Below, piece after piece: positions 35,073-44,063 of a stretch of 64,000 nt of DNA. This DNA comes from a bacterium (Candidatus Blackallbacteria) CG13_big_fil_rev_8_21_14_2_50_49_14 (GTDB lineage: Bacteria; Cyanobacteriota; Sericytochromatia; UBA7694): contig PFGG01000073.1 in the NCBI GenBank assembly GCA_002783405.1, forward strand, positions 1 to 64,000, given 5' to 3'. Numbering within the stretch: the stretch's first letter is position 1; every line of letters begins with the position of its first letter. Both the position numbers and the translations under genes were made by a program. The notes beneath the pieces are model-generated. The model searched no databases. It had not been told where the DNA came from and saw only the letters and a list, made by a program, of their open reading frames with translations.

Positions 35073-36980
35073 TCAAGGTAAGATTAACTCCGTCAGAATC
35101 GGTCGATGATCCGTACTGCCTTCAGTGGCAGGAATCTCTTGGTTTCGCAAACTGAATTGAGAACTAAAAAAGATATAATCAATGCGTTCCTGAGGCTGAA
35201 GCGAAGGAAAAGAAAGTGTCTGCAAAAGCTGCTTATTTTGACTGAAAACAGGGTGTGCCAGTTTCAACAAGGACTGCACTTCAGCCGAATCAGGATGGGC
35301 ATTAAAATCACCAATCACAATCCAGGGATTTTGGCTTTCACGAATCCAAGTCTGAAGTTCTTGAACTTGGGCTTCTCTGACTGGATTGGGAGGCGGCAGA
35401 TGACTTAAATGGGTAACATACACATCTATTTTATTTTTACCTACTGCCAGGGTCGCTTTTAGGCAAGAGCGTCTGAGCATATCTTTGGCCTGATAGGTTC
35501 GCGTTTCAGAACTGAGAATGGGGAAATGAGTCATCAGGGCATTGCCAAAGCCATAATTCGCATCGGCATAGCGCCAATGTCCTGGCATCGCCTGTTGATA
35601 GAGACGGAACAAATCTGAGTAGGCCCCTGAAGTATGTCCTTTATTGACTTCCTGAATACCCAATATATCTACGGGATGGGCTTTCAACCACTGCACATGG
35701 GGAAAAGGGTCAAAACGATAGGTATCTGTCCAGCCATAGCGTATATTGGTCGACATGATCCGCAAAACAGGTTGAGCAACGGCTTGAGCGAGATCCGAAC
35801 GCTCACGAATAAACAGAGCTAAAATGCCGGGCAGAAAAAAACAAAACAAGCTGAAAAGCCAAATTCTTTGCAGGCGGCCCGGTTCAAAAGGCAGTGAATT
35901 ATTTTTATACTCTGCAAGCGCCAAAACAGCGGAGACCATCAACCAGGCCAGCCAAAATCCTTTGGGATTTGATTGAAGTAAAAAAATCGCCAGAATGAGC
36001 AAAAAAGCGACGAAGCCCAATTGCAAACCCCAAACAGGAAAATAGTCCTGTTTGCTTTGACTAAAAGCCTGATAACGGGTCAAATACACCAACCAAAACA
36101 AACCCAATCCAAAACTACCCATAAAATGTGCGGCCAAACCTGTAGCCAACTGATACTGAACCAAGAGTATACAGTACAAAGAGACTGCCAAAGTAAAACT
36201 GGCAATGGGAATGACAAAGAAGCGTTTCTGTTTCAACCCCAGAAATACAAACCAGGCCACAGCACAGCCCAAGATCAAGGAGAGAAAGTATACGGAGGCC
36301 TGATAATCTGAGGTGCGCGCACTCCAAATATGCAGATTGTAGATTAAACCCACACTCAGTCCTAAGAGTGGCCCCAATGGCAGACCATAAAACTCTGCTA
36401 ACCAGAGCGGCGATGTTTTCTCAGATTCAGATACTGTTTTCAGAGGAGCGGGTAGAAAAAGTGTGGCCAAAGCAAAAATCAAAACTGTGATCCAGGCCAA
36501 GGGACTGCCTTCGTTTAAAGAAGGGGGGAAAAAAAACAAGGCAAGCCCCTGATTACTGACACGACTGCCAAGATACAAAAATACTGAAAACATCAAGGCT
36601 ATAAATGAAAGACTTGGATGTTTAAAACCCGAAAAGTTTCTAAATATGGCCATCAAAGCCAAACCACTGACCCAGGTCCCCGCCACAACCGCCCAGGCGA
36701 AAAACTGCGTGTCCCGATTGAAACTGATCGCTAAATAGAGCGCAAACTGTATTCCCACCAAAATTTTTAAAACGGGTCCCTGTGGCAATCGCCAAAAGAA
36801 TAGGCGATAGGCCAAAGGAGCACTAAAAGCCAAAAGGGCAGTCAGAAAAATTCGAACAACCAAAAGTGAAAGACCCGCCCAGCCAAAATAGAAGGTGGTT
36901 GAGATAACAGAGAGAAGAATCCCCGTAAAATCTAAGAGCAACCAAAAAACCAATAGCAAAGCGGGGGGTAAACAATTCAT
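35073..36980 (-). CDS. Polytopic membrane protein with C-terminal endonuclease/exonuclease/phosphatase domain
   Basis: A 635-residue protein. Residues 1-390 form about 12 hydrophobic segments. The last ~240 residues form an EEP-fold phosphodiesterase: IMSTNIRYGW, DILGIQEVNKG (metal Glu), YVTHLSHLPP, VIGDFNAHPDSAEV and GSTDHRPILTEL with the catalytic Asp-His pair. The layout recalls eukaryotic CWH43/PGAP2IP, a lipid-remodelling protein, but no homology is claimed for the membrane half. I infer a phosphodiesterase acting on a lipid or glycolipid head group at the membrane. The ATG at 36980 has GAGG 6 nt before it; a GTG four codons earlier lacks a good site. Confidence 0.82.
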   Translation of the reverse strand: MNCLPPALLLVFWLLLDFTGILLSVISTTFYFGWAGLSLLVVRIFLTALLAFSAPLAYRLFFWRLPQGPVLKILVGIQFALYLAISFNRDTQFFAWAVVAGTWVSGLALMAIFRNFSGFKHPSLSFIALMFSVFLYLGSRVSNQGLALFFFPPSLNEGSPLAWITVLIFALATLFLPAPLKTVSESEKTSPLWLAEFYGLPLGPLLGLSVGLIYNLHIWSARTSDYQASVYFLSLILGCAVAWFVFLGLKQKRFFVIPIASFTLAVSLYCILLVQYQLATGLAAHFMGSFGLGLFWLVYLTRYQAFSQSKQDYFPVWGLQLGFVAFLLILAIFLLQSNPKGFWLAWLMVSAVLALAEYKNNSLPFEPGRLQRIWLFSLFCFFLPGILALFIRERSDLAQAVAQPVLRIMSTNIRYGWTDTYRFDPFPHVQWLKAHPVDILGIQEVNKGHTSGAYSDLFRLYQQAMPGHWRYADANYGFGNALMTHFPILSSETRTYQAKDMLRRSCLKATLAVGKNKIDVYVTHLSHLPPPNPVREAQVQELQTWIRESQNPWIVIGDFNAHPDSAEVQSLLKLAHPVFSQNKQLLQTLSFPSLQPQERIDYIFFSSQFSLRNQEIPATEGSTDHRPILTELILP

Positions 36981-37049
36981 TTTCAGCCTCACTGCGGGGG
37001 TTCAATCTCCGTCACAGCATAACACAGCTCAAATTCAGACGCACCTGCG

Positions 37050-37589
37050 TCAGTGCATTGCCGCCAGGAGAGACTCTGGCGTTTGAAAGACTGTCAAATC
37101 TGTTCCCAATGGATAAACCAAACCCGTTTCTTCTCCTTTGGACAGAAAGCTGAGCAAATCTTGATAATAATCAGCACTGTTTAGGATAAAACTGGGCTTG
37201 GTATGCAAGCCAATCTGGTTCCAGGTCAACATTTCAAAAAGTTCATCCAGGGTTCCGAGGCCACCCGGCAGGGCCAGAAAAGCATCAGATAATTGCGCCA
37301 TGGTCTCTTTACGTTCAGACATCGTTTCAACCTGAATTAATTGGGTCAAGCTCCGATGGGCACGCTCCCGCGCAATCAAGAGTCGCGGCATCACGCCAAT
37401 GACTTCTCCACCAGCATTGAGGCAGGCCTCAGCAACCTCACCCATTAAGCCTATTTTACCGCCACCAAAAATCAGGCGAATTTCAGCTTGGGCCAGCCCA
37501 CGTCCCAAGATTTGCGCATGCTCAGCAAAAAGAGGATTTTTCCCCGATTGAGATCCACAAAAGATACAAAGCGATTTTATTTTTTTCAT
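37050..37589 (-). CDS. LOG-family protein (nucleoside 5'-monophosphate phosphoribohydrolase)
   Basis: A 179-residue Rossmann-like protein. It has SLCIFCGSQSGKNP at the start, FGGGKIGLMGEVAEA, and the family hallmark PGGLGTLDELFEMLTW with its catalytic Glu; Arg88 in LIARERAHRSL is near the conserved arginine. These enzymes cleave cytokinin ribotides or other nucleoside monophosphates to the free base. The substrate in this organism is not known. It is followed closely by other minus-strand genes but without overlap. Confidence 0.9.
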   Translation of the reverse strand: MKKIKSLCIFCGSQSGKNPLFAEHAQILGRGLAQAEIRLIFGGGKIGLMGEVAEACLNAGGEVIGVMPRLLIARERAHRSLTQLIQVETMSERKETMAQLSDAFLALPGGLGTLDELFEMLTWNQIGLHTKPSFILNSADYYQDLLSFLSKGEETGLVYPLGTDLTVFQTPESLLAAMH

Positions 37590-37633
37590 AAATTCTGAAT
37601 CCCGGCAGAGTAAAAACTCTGCCGGGAATTAGC

Positions 37634-39010
37634 TTAGACGCCAACAGCCACTTCAGCGCTGTTTAAAACAGACAGCATGTCAGCAACCGACGTAAATTTC
37701 TCACGGGGTTTGCCCACTTCCTGGCCCTTGGCAATTTCTGCCGCATCAATTTTACGCCAATCCTCAAAACTGACCACACGCACCTGTCGCTTGTGCAAAA
37801 GCTCAAGTACGGCCGCAGTATGGGGGGTGGCACAGGCAGGCAAAGCATCCAAATCTGCCAGGAGAGACTCTACGGTTTCATAACTGCAGGGTTTATTGGT
37901 GCCTATCACGCCTGAGGGACCTCGTTTAATCCAGCCAGCAACATATAAACCATTTTCAATTTTGCCTTTTTCGTTGGGAAATACACCCCAACTTTCATGA
38001 AAGGGAACACCCGGCATGGCCTGCCCCTTATAACCTACGCTACGGAAAAGCAGACCACAGGGCAGAACACGCTTTTCACCGGTTCCACTGGCTTTTTGCT
38101 TACCTGCTTCTCCCGAAAGCGCATTGCGCTCCAGAACAACTTCCTGCAAACGCCCTTCGCCGCGTAATTCAACAGGACTGTAGAAAAACTCAACATGCAA
38201 ACGACGGGCTTTGCCTGTTTCACCTTTTTCGGCAAGTGCCCTTAAGATTTCCATATTTTTGCGGTTATGTGCCTTATCAGCCAATTGCAATTCAGCTTCA
38301 CAGACAGGGCCCAATTGCATATCACGCGGATTTACCAGAGAATCACAGATCTCCAATTCACCCAATTCTTTGGCTTCCTGGGGCGTAAAAGCGGCTTGAG
38401 CAGGGCCACGGCGACCGATCATATAGATATCTTTGATCTTGCTTTCAGCCAAGGCCTCCAGCGCGTGCTTTGCAATATCTGTTTTCTTCAATTCATCTAC
38501 AGACTTTGAGAGAATCCGGCAGACATCAATCGCTACGTTTCCCTGTCCAATAATCACAGCGGTTTCCTGAGACAAATCAAAGACACGATCGCGGTATTCA
38601 GGATGTCCGTTATACCAGGCCACAAATTCAGTTGCAGTATGGCTTCCAGCCAAATCTTCACCGGGAATGCCCAAGCGACGATCCGATGAGGCCCCTGAGG
38701 TAAAAATCAAGGCATCATAAAAGGTCTTGAGTTCTTCAACGGTGATATCTTTGCCAATGGTGACATTTCCAAAAAATTGGAAGGCCGGGTTGCTGGCAAT
38801 TTTCTCATATACTTTGGTTACATTCTTGATCTTCTGATGATCAGGTGCCACCCCACTGCGCACCAGTCCAAAGGGAACTGGAAGTTTTTCATACATATCG
38901 ACAGTCAGGGTTTTATCAGATTTAAACAAAGCCTCAGCGGCGTAAAAGCCACTGGGACCAGCGCCAATAATGGCAACTCTTAAAGGGCGTTCGGGGGTTC
39001 CTAAACTCAT
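37634..39010 (-). CDS. fprA: FAD-dependent ferredoxin-NADP+ reductase (FprA / adrenodoxin-reductase type)
   Basis: A 458-residue flavoprotein that moves electrons between NADPH and ferredoxin. The FAD site VAIIGAGPSGFYAAEAL is at about residue 11. KLPVPFGLVRSGVAPDHQ is the hallmark of the FprA/adrenodoxin reductase group. GIPGEDLAGSHTATEFVAWY, IGQGNVAIDVCRIL (NADP side) and RRGPAQAAFTPQEAKEL continue the match. It ends with GWIKRGPSGVIGTNK. It could serve the ferredoxin made by the 44-kb operon. GAGG about 10 nt upstream supports the ATG. Confidence 0.94.
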   Translation of the reverse strand: MSLGTPERPLRVAIIGAGPSGFYAAEALFKSDKTLTVDMYEKLPVPFGLVRSGVAPDHQKIKNVTKVYEKIASNPAFQFFGNVTIGKDITVEELKTFYDALIFTSGASSDRRLGIPGEDLAGSHTATEFVAWYNGHPEYRDRVFDLSQETAVIIGQGNVAIDVCRILSKSVDELKKTDIAKHALEALAESKIKDIYMIGRRGPAQAAFTPQEAKELGELEICDSLVNPRDMQLGPVCEAELQLADKAHNRKNMEILRALAEKGETGKARRLHVEFFYSPVELRGEGRLQEVVLERNALSGEAGKQKASGTGEKRVLPCGLLFRSVGYKGQAMPGVPFHESWGVFPNEKGKIENGLYVAGWIKRGPSGVIGTNKPCSYETVESLLADLDALPACATPHTAAVLELLHKRQVRVVSFEDWRKIDAAEIAKGQEVGKPREKFTSVADMLSVLNSAEVAVGV

Positions 39011-39157
39011 GATACGAATTCCTCAATCTTAATATCAGTTCAAAAAATGTCTTGCCTTTTATCAGGGAGAATCTCCTCCGGCAAAGCATTTGCCGATCGG
39101 CCAAAACACTTCTGTCAGTTTACACCAATTTTATTTGTAATTTTTGCACTTGGGGTG

Positions 39158-39186
39158 TTGATTTAATATTTTAAAAGACCTATAAT
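39158..39186 (+). promoter_or_regulatory. Sigma70-type promoter for the methyltransferase/rsmF transcript
   Basis: TTGATT (39158-39163), a 17-bp spacer and TATAAT (39181-39186). The expected start is near 39193, giving about 310 nt of untranslated leader before the ATG at 39505. Confidence 0.6.
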
Positions 39187-39192
39187 CAGGGT

Positions 39193-39504
39193 AAGGAAGT
39201 AAAGCAAACAAAACCAAAGACCACATTTTGAGAGTTATTTAGAACTCTATTTAGCAATTTAGTAGTCTTTCTGTTTTGATCGCTTTTTTTCGGAACGGAT
39301 CGCGTTATGAATTAGGGCTAAACACCTAAGCAGATTGCCCGCTAAGTGGCAAAGAAATGCGTACCCCGACCGGGCACTTCCGACCGATGCCCATTTTTTC
39401 AGACCAATAAAAGGTTTGTGAAAATGGGCATTCTCCATTTTGCCAGAATGGGCAGATGAAGCGTTACAATGGCAGAAACAGAACTCTGCCAAAGGAAAAC
39501 AAAG
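39193..39504 (+). promoter_or_regulatory. Long structured 5' leader, possible regulatory RNA
   Basis: No convincing gene lies in these 312 bases. A 19-bp imperfect stem (39387-39405 with 39413-39431, 7-nt loop) stands out. A second copy of its right-arm core AATGGGCA (39447-39454) could pair with the same left arm TGCCCATT (39388-39395), giving two exclusive folds near the start codon. A smaller hairpin is formed by AGAGTT and AACTCT (39231-39248). It matches no riboswitch class I know by sight. Confidence 0.35.
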
Positions 39505-40239
39505 ATGGTTCTCAGTGGCCCCTTTTTTTATGATGATCCGCAAGTCTTTTCAAACTATATGAGCCGTCGAAACAGTGAAACCAGCGCTAATGACACCCTT
39601 GAAAAACCTATCTTAATGGAATTGCTTCCCCCCCTTGAAAACAAAGATATTCTGGATTTAGGTTGTGGTGAAGCCACCCTGGCCGCTGAATTACTCAAAG
39701 CCGGAGCCCAAAGTTATTTGGGGCTGGATGGTTCCGCCAATATGGTCAAACTGGCGCAACAGGAACTGTCTGGAAAAAAAGCGCGGGTGGAGCAGGCTTT
39801 TCTTGAAAACTGGGATTATCCTACTGAAAGCTTTGATTGTGTCATTTCAAGATTGGCCTTCCACTATATCGAAGATATTGAAGCCCTCTTTGCAAAAATT
39901 CAGACCACCCTGCGCAAGGGAGGGCATTTCGTTTTTTCTGTTGAACACCCTGTGATTACTTCGCATCAAATCAGCATGAAAGAAGGAGGCGCTCGTCAAG
40001 ACTGGCTTGTAGATCGCTATTTTCACACGGGCAAACGCGAATATCCGTGGTTGGGCGCCCCGATTCTTAAATACCATCGTACCGTCGAAGATTATTACCA
40101 GGCCCTGCGCAAATCAGGTTTCCAAATCCTGGATTTGCGCGAATCCAAACCCCGCCCAGAACTGTTTCAAAACCGCAAACTCTATGAACGCCGGATGCGT
40201 GTTCCGCTCTTCCTGCTGCTGAAAGCAGAAAAACCATGA
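39505..40239 (+). CDS. Class I SAM-dependent methyltransferase
   Basis: A 244-residue cytosolic enzyme. Motif I is ILDLGCGEATLAAEL, followed by LGLDGSANMVKLA (acidic end of beta-2), SFDCVISRLAFHYIED (motif II) and LRKGGHFVFSVEHPVIT (post-motif). The C-terminal part (SMKEGGARQDWLVDRYF) is UbiE/COQ5-like in general style, but the substrate is not readable. AAGGA before the ATG at 39505 makes it better than the ATG at 39469. The stop overlaps rsmF (ATGA). Confidence 0.85.
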   Translation: MVLSGPFFYDDPQVFSNYMSRRNSETSANDTLEKPILMELLPPLENKDILDLGCGEATLAAELLKAGAQSYLGLDGSANMVKLAQQELSGKKARVEQAFLENWDYPTESFDCVISRLAFHYIEDIEALFAKIQTTLRKGGHFVFSVEHPVITSHQISMKEGGARQDWLVDRYFHTGKREYPWLGAPILKYHRTVEDYYQALRKSGFQILDLRESKPRPELFQNRKLYERRMRVPLFLLLKAEKP

Positions 40240-41669
40240 CCCGCTGGCCCGCCGAATTTAAAGCCCAAATGCAAAAACTTCTGAATGAAAAGACAGAGGC
40301 TTTCTTTGCCGCGCAAGCACAACCCGCTCCTGTCAGTCTGCGCATGAACCCCTCAAAACTAAGGATCTCCTCAGCGCAAGACAATCTTCACCAGGTGCCT
40401 TGGTCTCAAACCGGGCTTTATCTTTCCGAACGCCCTGTATTCACCTTGGATCCCCGCTTTCATGCCGGAGGTTATTATGTGCAGGACGCTTCTTGCATGC
40501 TACTTGAAGCCATCTATTTACAACTGCCTTTCAAAACTGAAGCCCTGAAAGTCTTGGATTTGTGCGCCGCACCCGGCGGAAAATCAACCCATCTTGCCAG
40601 TTTGATTTCTCGAGAAGCTTGGCTGATCGCCAATGAGGTAGTGCCCGCCAGAGCCCGCATTCTGGCTGAAAACATTGCCAAATGGGGTGCAGAGAATGTC
40701 TTTGTCAGTCAGAATCAGGCCAAGGACTTTCAAAAACTGCCCTTTCAATTTGACCTGATTCTTGCCGATGCCCCCTGTTCAGGAGAAGGGCTCTTTCGCC
40801 GCCAGACAGAGGCACTCGAAGAATGGTCGCCGGCACAGGTCCTGCAGTGCGCCACGCGCCAAGACCAAATTTTAGAAGAGATCTGGCCCTGTTTAAAACC
40901 CGGCGGGCTCTTGATTTATAGCACCTGCACCTGGAACAGCTCAGAAAACGAAATGCTGCTTCAAGCCTTTCAACTGAAGCATGATTTTGAAAACCTGGAA
41001 ATGCATTTTCCCCCAGAATGGGGAATTGACTGTTCAAAGGAAATGCCACTATATCGCTGCTACCCCCACCGTTTAGAAGGAGAAGGGTTTTCATTCAGCG
41101 TCTTGCGGAAGCCTGAATCTACGCCCCCCCACTCTCACCCCCCCAAGGAGTTGAAACGCCAGCAAGCAAAAAAATCTGAAGCCCCAGTCAATCGGGTGCA
41201 TCTGGCTCAAGTCACTGAATGGGTTCAAGCAGCTGAAGCACAGGATTTTATAACCGAAAAAGAGCAGATCTGGTATTTACCCTCACGCTTTGCCCATGAA
41301 TTTCAGGAACTGAATAAGGCCTTAAAATTGCTCTCAAAGGGCATCTTCAGCGCTGAAATCAAAGGAAAAGATCTGATTCCAGCAGCCCCTTTGGCCCTGT
41401 ATCCAGGACTCAGGTCAACAAACTTTCAAATTCGAGAACTGAGCCTAGAGGAAGCGATTGCCTATCTCAGCCGAGAAGCACTTCCCGGCCAGGGAAAAGG
41501 CTGGCACCTTTTTTGCTACCAGGGCTTGGCACTGGGATGGGCCAAAGCAACGGCCACCCATTTTAACAATGCCTGGCCCAAGGAATGGAAAATTCGCCAA
41601 CGCTTCGCCAATATTCAACTTGAAGAAAATTTAAGTCACTTGCCTGACTTTCAGTCAATTCGAACTTAA
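40236..41669 (+). CDS. rsmF: RsmF-like rRNA (cytosine-C5) methyltransferase
   Basis: A 477-residue enzyme of the NOL1/NOP2/Sun family. FHAGGYYVQDASCML leads into motif I VLDLCAAPGGKSTHLASL. ADAPCSGEGLFRR is the motif with the release cysteine and LLIYSTCTWNSSENE the one with the catalytic cysteine. The C-terminal ~180 residues match the RsmF-type PUA-like extension (LPGQGKGWHLFCYQGLALGWAK), which supports rsmF over rsmB. It is translationally coupled to the preceding methyltransferase. Confidence 0.9.
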   Translation: MTRWPAEFKAQMQKLLNEKTEAFFAAQAQPAPVSLRMNPSKLRISSAQDNLHQVPWSQTGLYLSERPVFTLDPRFHAGGYYVQDASCMLLEAIYLQLPFKTEALKVLDLCAAPGGKSTHLASLISREAWLIANEVVPARARILAENIAKWGAENVFVSQNQAKDFQKLPFQFDLILADAPCSGEGLFRRQTEALEEWSPAQVLQCATRQDQILEEIWPCLKPGGLLIYSTCTWNSSENEMLLQAFQLKHDFENLEMHFPPEWGIDCSKEMPLYRCYPHRLEGEGFSFSVLRKPESTPPHSHPPKELKRQQAKKSEAPVNRVHLAQVTEWVQAAEAQDFITEKEQIWYLPSRFAHEFQELNKALKLLSKGIFSAEIKGKDLIPAAPLALYPGLRSTNFQIRELSLEEAIAYLSREALPGQGKGWHLFCYQGLALGWAKATATHFNNAWPKEWKIRQRFANIQLEENLSHLPDFQSIRT

Positions 41670-41707
41670 GCCGCTTTGGGTTAGCGTCACTTCACACTTA
41701 AGCCATG

Positions 41708-41735
41708 AAAAAAGCCCCTTGATAGAGGCTTTTTT
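41708..41735 (+). terminator. Bidirectional rho-independent terminator
   Basis: A 9-bp stem (41708-41716 with 41727-41735) has A6 on one arm and T6 on the other. It lies between the convergent rsmF and FlgE-like genes. Confidence 0.8.
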
Positions 41736-41747
41736 ATAAGATTGAAA

Positions 41748-42611
41748 TCAGCGAATCAATTGCAAGGTATCATCCACTGTACTGTTAAAGACAGACATGA
41801 CTTTACCGATCGCACTGTAGAGTTTTTGGGCCAGAGAGAGCTCTGGCACAGCCAAAGTCAATGAAGCGTTGGAACCTTCCAGGGCAAATTGTTTAAGCGC
41901 TCCAGAGGCGCGTCCATCGATAGGTGTCGTGGCCGTCGCACCGACCACATTGTTGGGATCCGAAGGCAAACGGAAATGTGTGGCCCCAAATTCAGAAAAC
42001 TCCATAAACTGTGGAGTGGTAATCTGTACCAGACCAGGAGTCGCTGCTGCTGTGCTGAGAAGAAAAGTAGGATCGGTCATTTGGGTCGGCGTCGCCCTGA
42101 CCAACTCAACATCAGCCGGACCATTTTTAAAATTAAAACCTGTCGCGCAATTCACAACATAATTGCCATAACTGTCTCGAAGATAGTGAAAACCATCTGC
42201 TTCTAGAGGCCCCCAATGAAACTCACCATCACGCGTAGCCAAAAGTGTCGAGAAATTTTGTGCTGTTCCCAATACATTTAAGGCACCGCTCACGCGCCTG
42301 TCCACCAAAAAGAAATTATCACGTACTTTTTCTACAGCGAAATGGGTAATTTCGTTAGAAGCAACCACGGTACCGGCACTGAAATCGATAGAAGTCTGTA
42401 CAATGCCAAGCGTTTGCTCCCCAATGCTGGTTCCCATCATGGGGGATGCAGTATTGGCGTTCTCTACAACACCAATCCCTTCGAACTTGGTTTTGGATTG
42501 CTTAAAACCGACACGGCCTGCGCCACCCATATTGGCATTGATATTTGAAATCCATGTATCGATTGTGATCAGGGATTTTACAGCGCTGAAACCGATATCT
42601 CCGATACCCAT
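41748..42611 (-). CDS. Flagellar hook/basal-body (FlgE/FlgG-type) protein, isolated
   Basis: A 287-residue protein with the skeleton of axial flagellar proteins. The N terminus has ISNINANMGGAGRVGFKQS (compare the N-I-x-N-x-N-T-x-G-F-K rule). TSIDFSAGTVVASNEITHF stands where 'TGxxLDxAI' is expected, then ATRDGEFHWGPLEADG. The C terminus has LEGSNASLTLAVPELSLAQKL with heptad-like helices ending TLQLIR. Several consensus residues differ, so its exact class (FlgE, FlgF or FlgG) is open. No other flagellar gene is in the window. The ATG at 42611 has AGGA upstream; a TTG earlier is unlikely. Confidence 0.75.
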   Translation of the reverse strand: MGIGDIGFSAVKSLITIDTWISNINANMGGAGRVGFKQSKTKFEGIGVVENANTASPMMGTSIGEQTLGIVQTSIDFSAGTVVASNEITHFAVEKVRDNFFLVDRRVSGALNVLGTAQNFSTLLATRDGEFHWGPLEADGFHYLRDSYGNYVVNCATGFNFKNGPADVELVRATPTQMTDPTFLLSTAAATPGLVQITTPQFMEFSEFGATHFRLPSDPNNVVGATATTPIDGRASGALKQFALEGSNASLTLAVPELSLAQKLYSAIGKVMSVFNSTVDDTLQLIR

Positions 42612-42979
42612 ACTGCTATCCTTCCTGGCTGAATTGAAGTGAATCTTTTTGGACAACTCAAGGCAAAAAATTTGCCATAGGTTTTATTATAGCTTATTTT
42701 CGCAAGAAAAAAAGCTGCCCTGAAACTCAGGGCAGCCTCAGTGAGCTGCATAAACCCTCAAAACTCTAGCTTGCTTCTAGCTTGCAGCCTTGTTCGGCTT
42801 TGAACCTTTGGGGTTCATGAGTTTTATTCTATCGCCTCAGAAACCCAGCCCACAGATCCCTGCTCACAGGCAGAATGTGATCTTCGTCAAATTGAATGTG
42901 GTAAACTCCCAAGTGAAAGGGATGCATGACAGCGCCCTTGCGTGTGGTGCATCCCCCAAAACTTTGGAGGTACTTCACG
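42612..42979. other. Intergenic region between divergent genes
   Basis: There is no gene in these 368 bases. The contents are a TATAAT on the minus strand (42691-42686), an orphan minus-strand terminator (42707-42736), a short doubled CTAGCTTG near 42770-42785, and a stem of GGGATGCA with TGCATCCC (42919-42926 with 42948-42955) in the leader of the plus-strand gene. Confidence 0.6.
42707..42736 (-). terminator. Orphan minus-strand rho-independent terminator
   Basis: A perfect 10-bp GC-rich stem (42714-42723 with 42727-42736, 3-nt loop) is followed on the minus strand by seven T (42713-42707). No annotated minus-strand gene ends here. Confidence 0.65.
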
Positions 42980-43972
42980 ATGCGTTGCAAAATAATTCAA
43001 ACCTTAATAGCTATAGCACTCTTGGCAGGGTTGGCAAGTCAATCCCCCCTCAGAGCTGAAGAATATCCACCGGCCTTAAACTACGATGATTTTATTGAAG
43101 CCGTCAAACTTGACACGCAAAATGCAAAACTCTATTTTGCGAACAAGGTCTTGAGCGTGCATGTCTATCTTCCCGGAAGAAATGTCCAGGTAAGAACTGA
43201 TATCGCAGACAATAACGGAACACTTCTTTTGAGCAGCGAGCATCTTCACACCTATAAAAATGGTGCTGCCCTGGGTGAAATCAATACCTGGCAAAACGCC
43301 TGCGAGGGCGGGAAATGTATCTCAAGCCCCAATTCAATCACACTTAAACCCGGTTTGTATTGGATGATCTTTTCTGAAAAAGGCAAAATCTTTTCGGCTG
43401 AATGGTTTGAAGTCAGATCCTATAAACAAGGAGAAGGTCGTTTCGCCAAAGGAGAAGTCTTTTACAGTTATTTGCCCCAAACTCAGATGGCCCGCTTCCA
43501 TTTTGCCTCAGATGGTCAATTATTGATCGATGCTGGGTTTGCGGGAGAAAAAGAAGTGGGCGATCAAAGCTCAATCACGAAAAAAATGCTGGTCACCTTA
43601 AAACACAATGGCAAAGTTTTTGCAAAACAGCCGGGCAAAGAACCCCACAATATTACTCTTTACCCCTATACCACTCTTGAAACCCTTCCGATCAGCAAAG
43701 CAGCCAATAATTCAATCATTAAAAAAGCCGACCTGAAAGACGGCAATTATGAATTGGAGATTCAATTAGATGGCAAACTCTACCGAAAATTTATTTTTCA
43801 ATGGAAAGGTGGGAAATTCGTGACACAGGGTCGCCAAAAAGACAACATGCGCCCAACAGAACAGATGATTGTCTCTGAAAATTCAAGCTGGTTTTGGAAC
43901 AGCCTGACGCAAGAGCCAAAACGGATAGTTCCTGCCATCGATCTGAGTAAAACAGCTGAAGGAAGCCATTAA
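42980..43972 (+). CDS. Secreted protein of unknown function
   Basis: A 330-residue precursor with a clear signal peptide (MRCKIIQTLIAIALLAGLAS, cleavage near SPLRA-EE). The mature part looks beta-rich, with repeated strand patterns such as VHVYLPGRNVQVRTD, YWMIFSEKGKIFSAEWFEV and LEIQLDGKLYRKFIFQW. It recalls tandem immunoglobulin-like or lipocalin-like sheets, but I recognise no family. Two cysteines (ACEGGKC) could form a disulfide. GGAGG 8 nt before 42980 sets this start. Confidence 0.8.
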   Translation: MRCKIIQTLIAIALLAGLASQSPLRAEEYPPALNYDDFIEAVKLDTQNAKLYFANKVLSVHVYLPGRNVQVRTDIADNNGTLLLSSEHLHTYKNGAALGEINTWQNACEGGKCISSPNSITLKPGLYWMIFSEKGKIFSAEWFEVRSYKQGEGRFAKGEVFYSYLPQTQMARFHFASDGQLLIDAGFAGEKEVGDQSSITKKMLVTLKHNGKVFAKQPGKEPHNITLYPYTTLETLPISKAANNSIIKKADLKDGNYELEIQLDGKLYRKFIFQWKGGKFVTQGRQKDNMRPTEQMIVSENSSWFWNSLTQEPKRIVPAIDLSKTAEGSH

Positions 43973-44009
43973 ATTTTAGCCTAAGACTCAAACTTCCGAA
44001 TGGGAATCC

Positions 44010-44018
44010 TGATATAAT
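44010..44018 (+). promoter_or_regulatory. Extended -10 promoter of the oxidoreductase operon
   Basis: TGATATAAT is a consensus extended -10 (TGnTATAAT). The expected start near 44025 leaves a ~39-nt leader with AGGA before the GTG at 44064. Confidence 0.5.
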
Positions 44019-44063
44019 AGACACCTAAATACCAGGGTTTAACAGATCTATCAGGATTCCTCA

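Noticed and set aside
39259-39543. Minus-strand frame of 94 codons in the leader region
   Set aside because: It lacks a ribosome site, has odd composition, and overlaps the start of the methyltransferase; the region is better explained as an untranslated leader.
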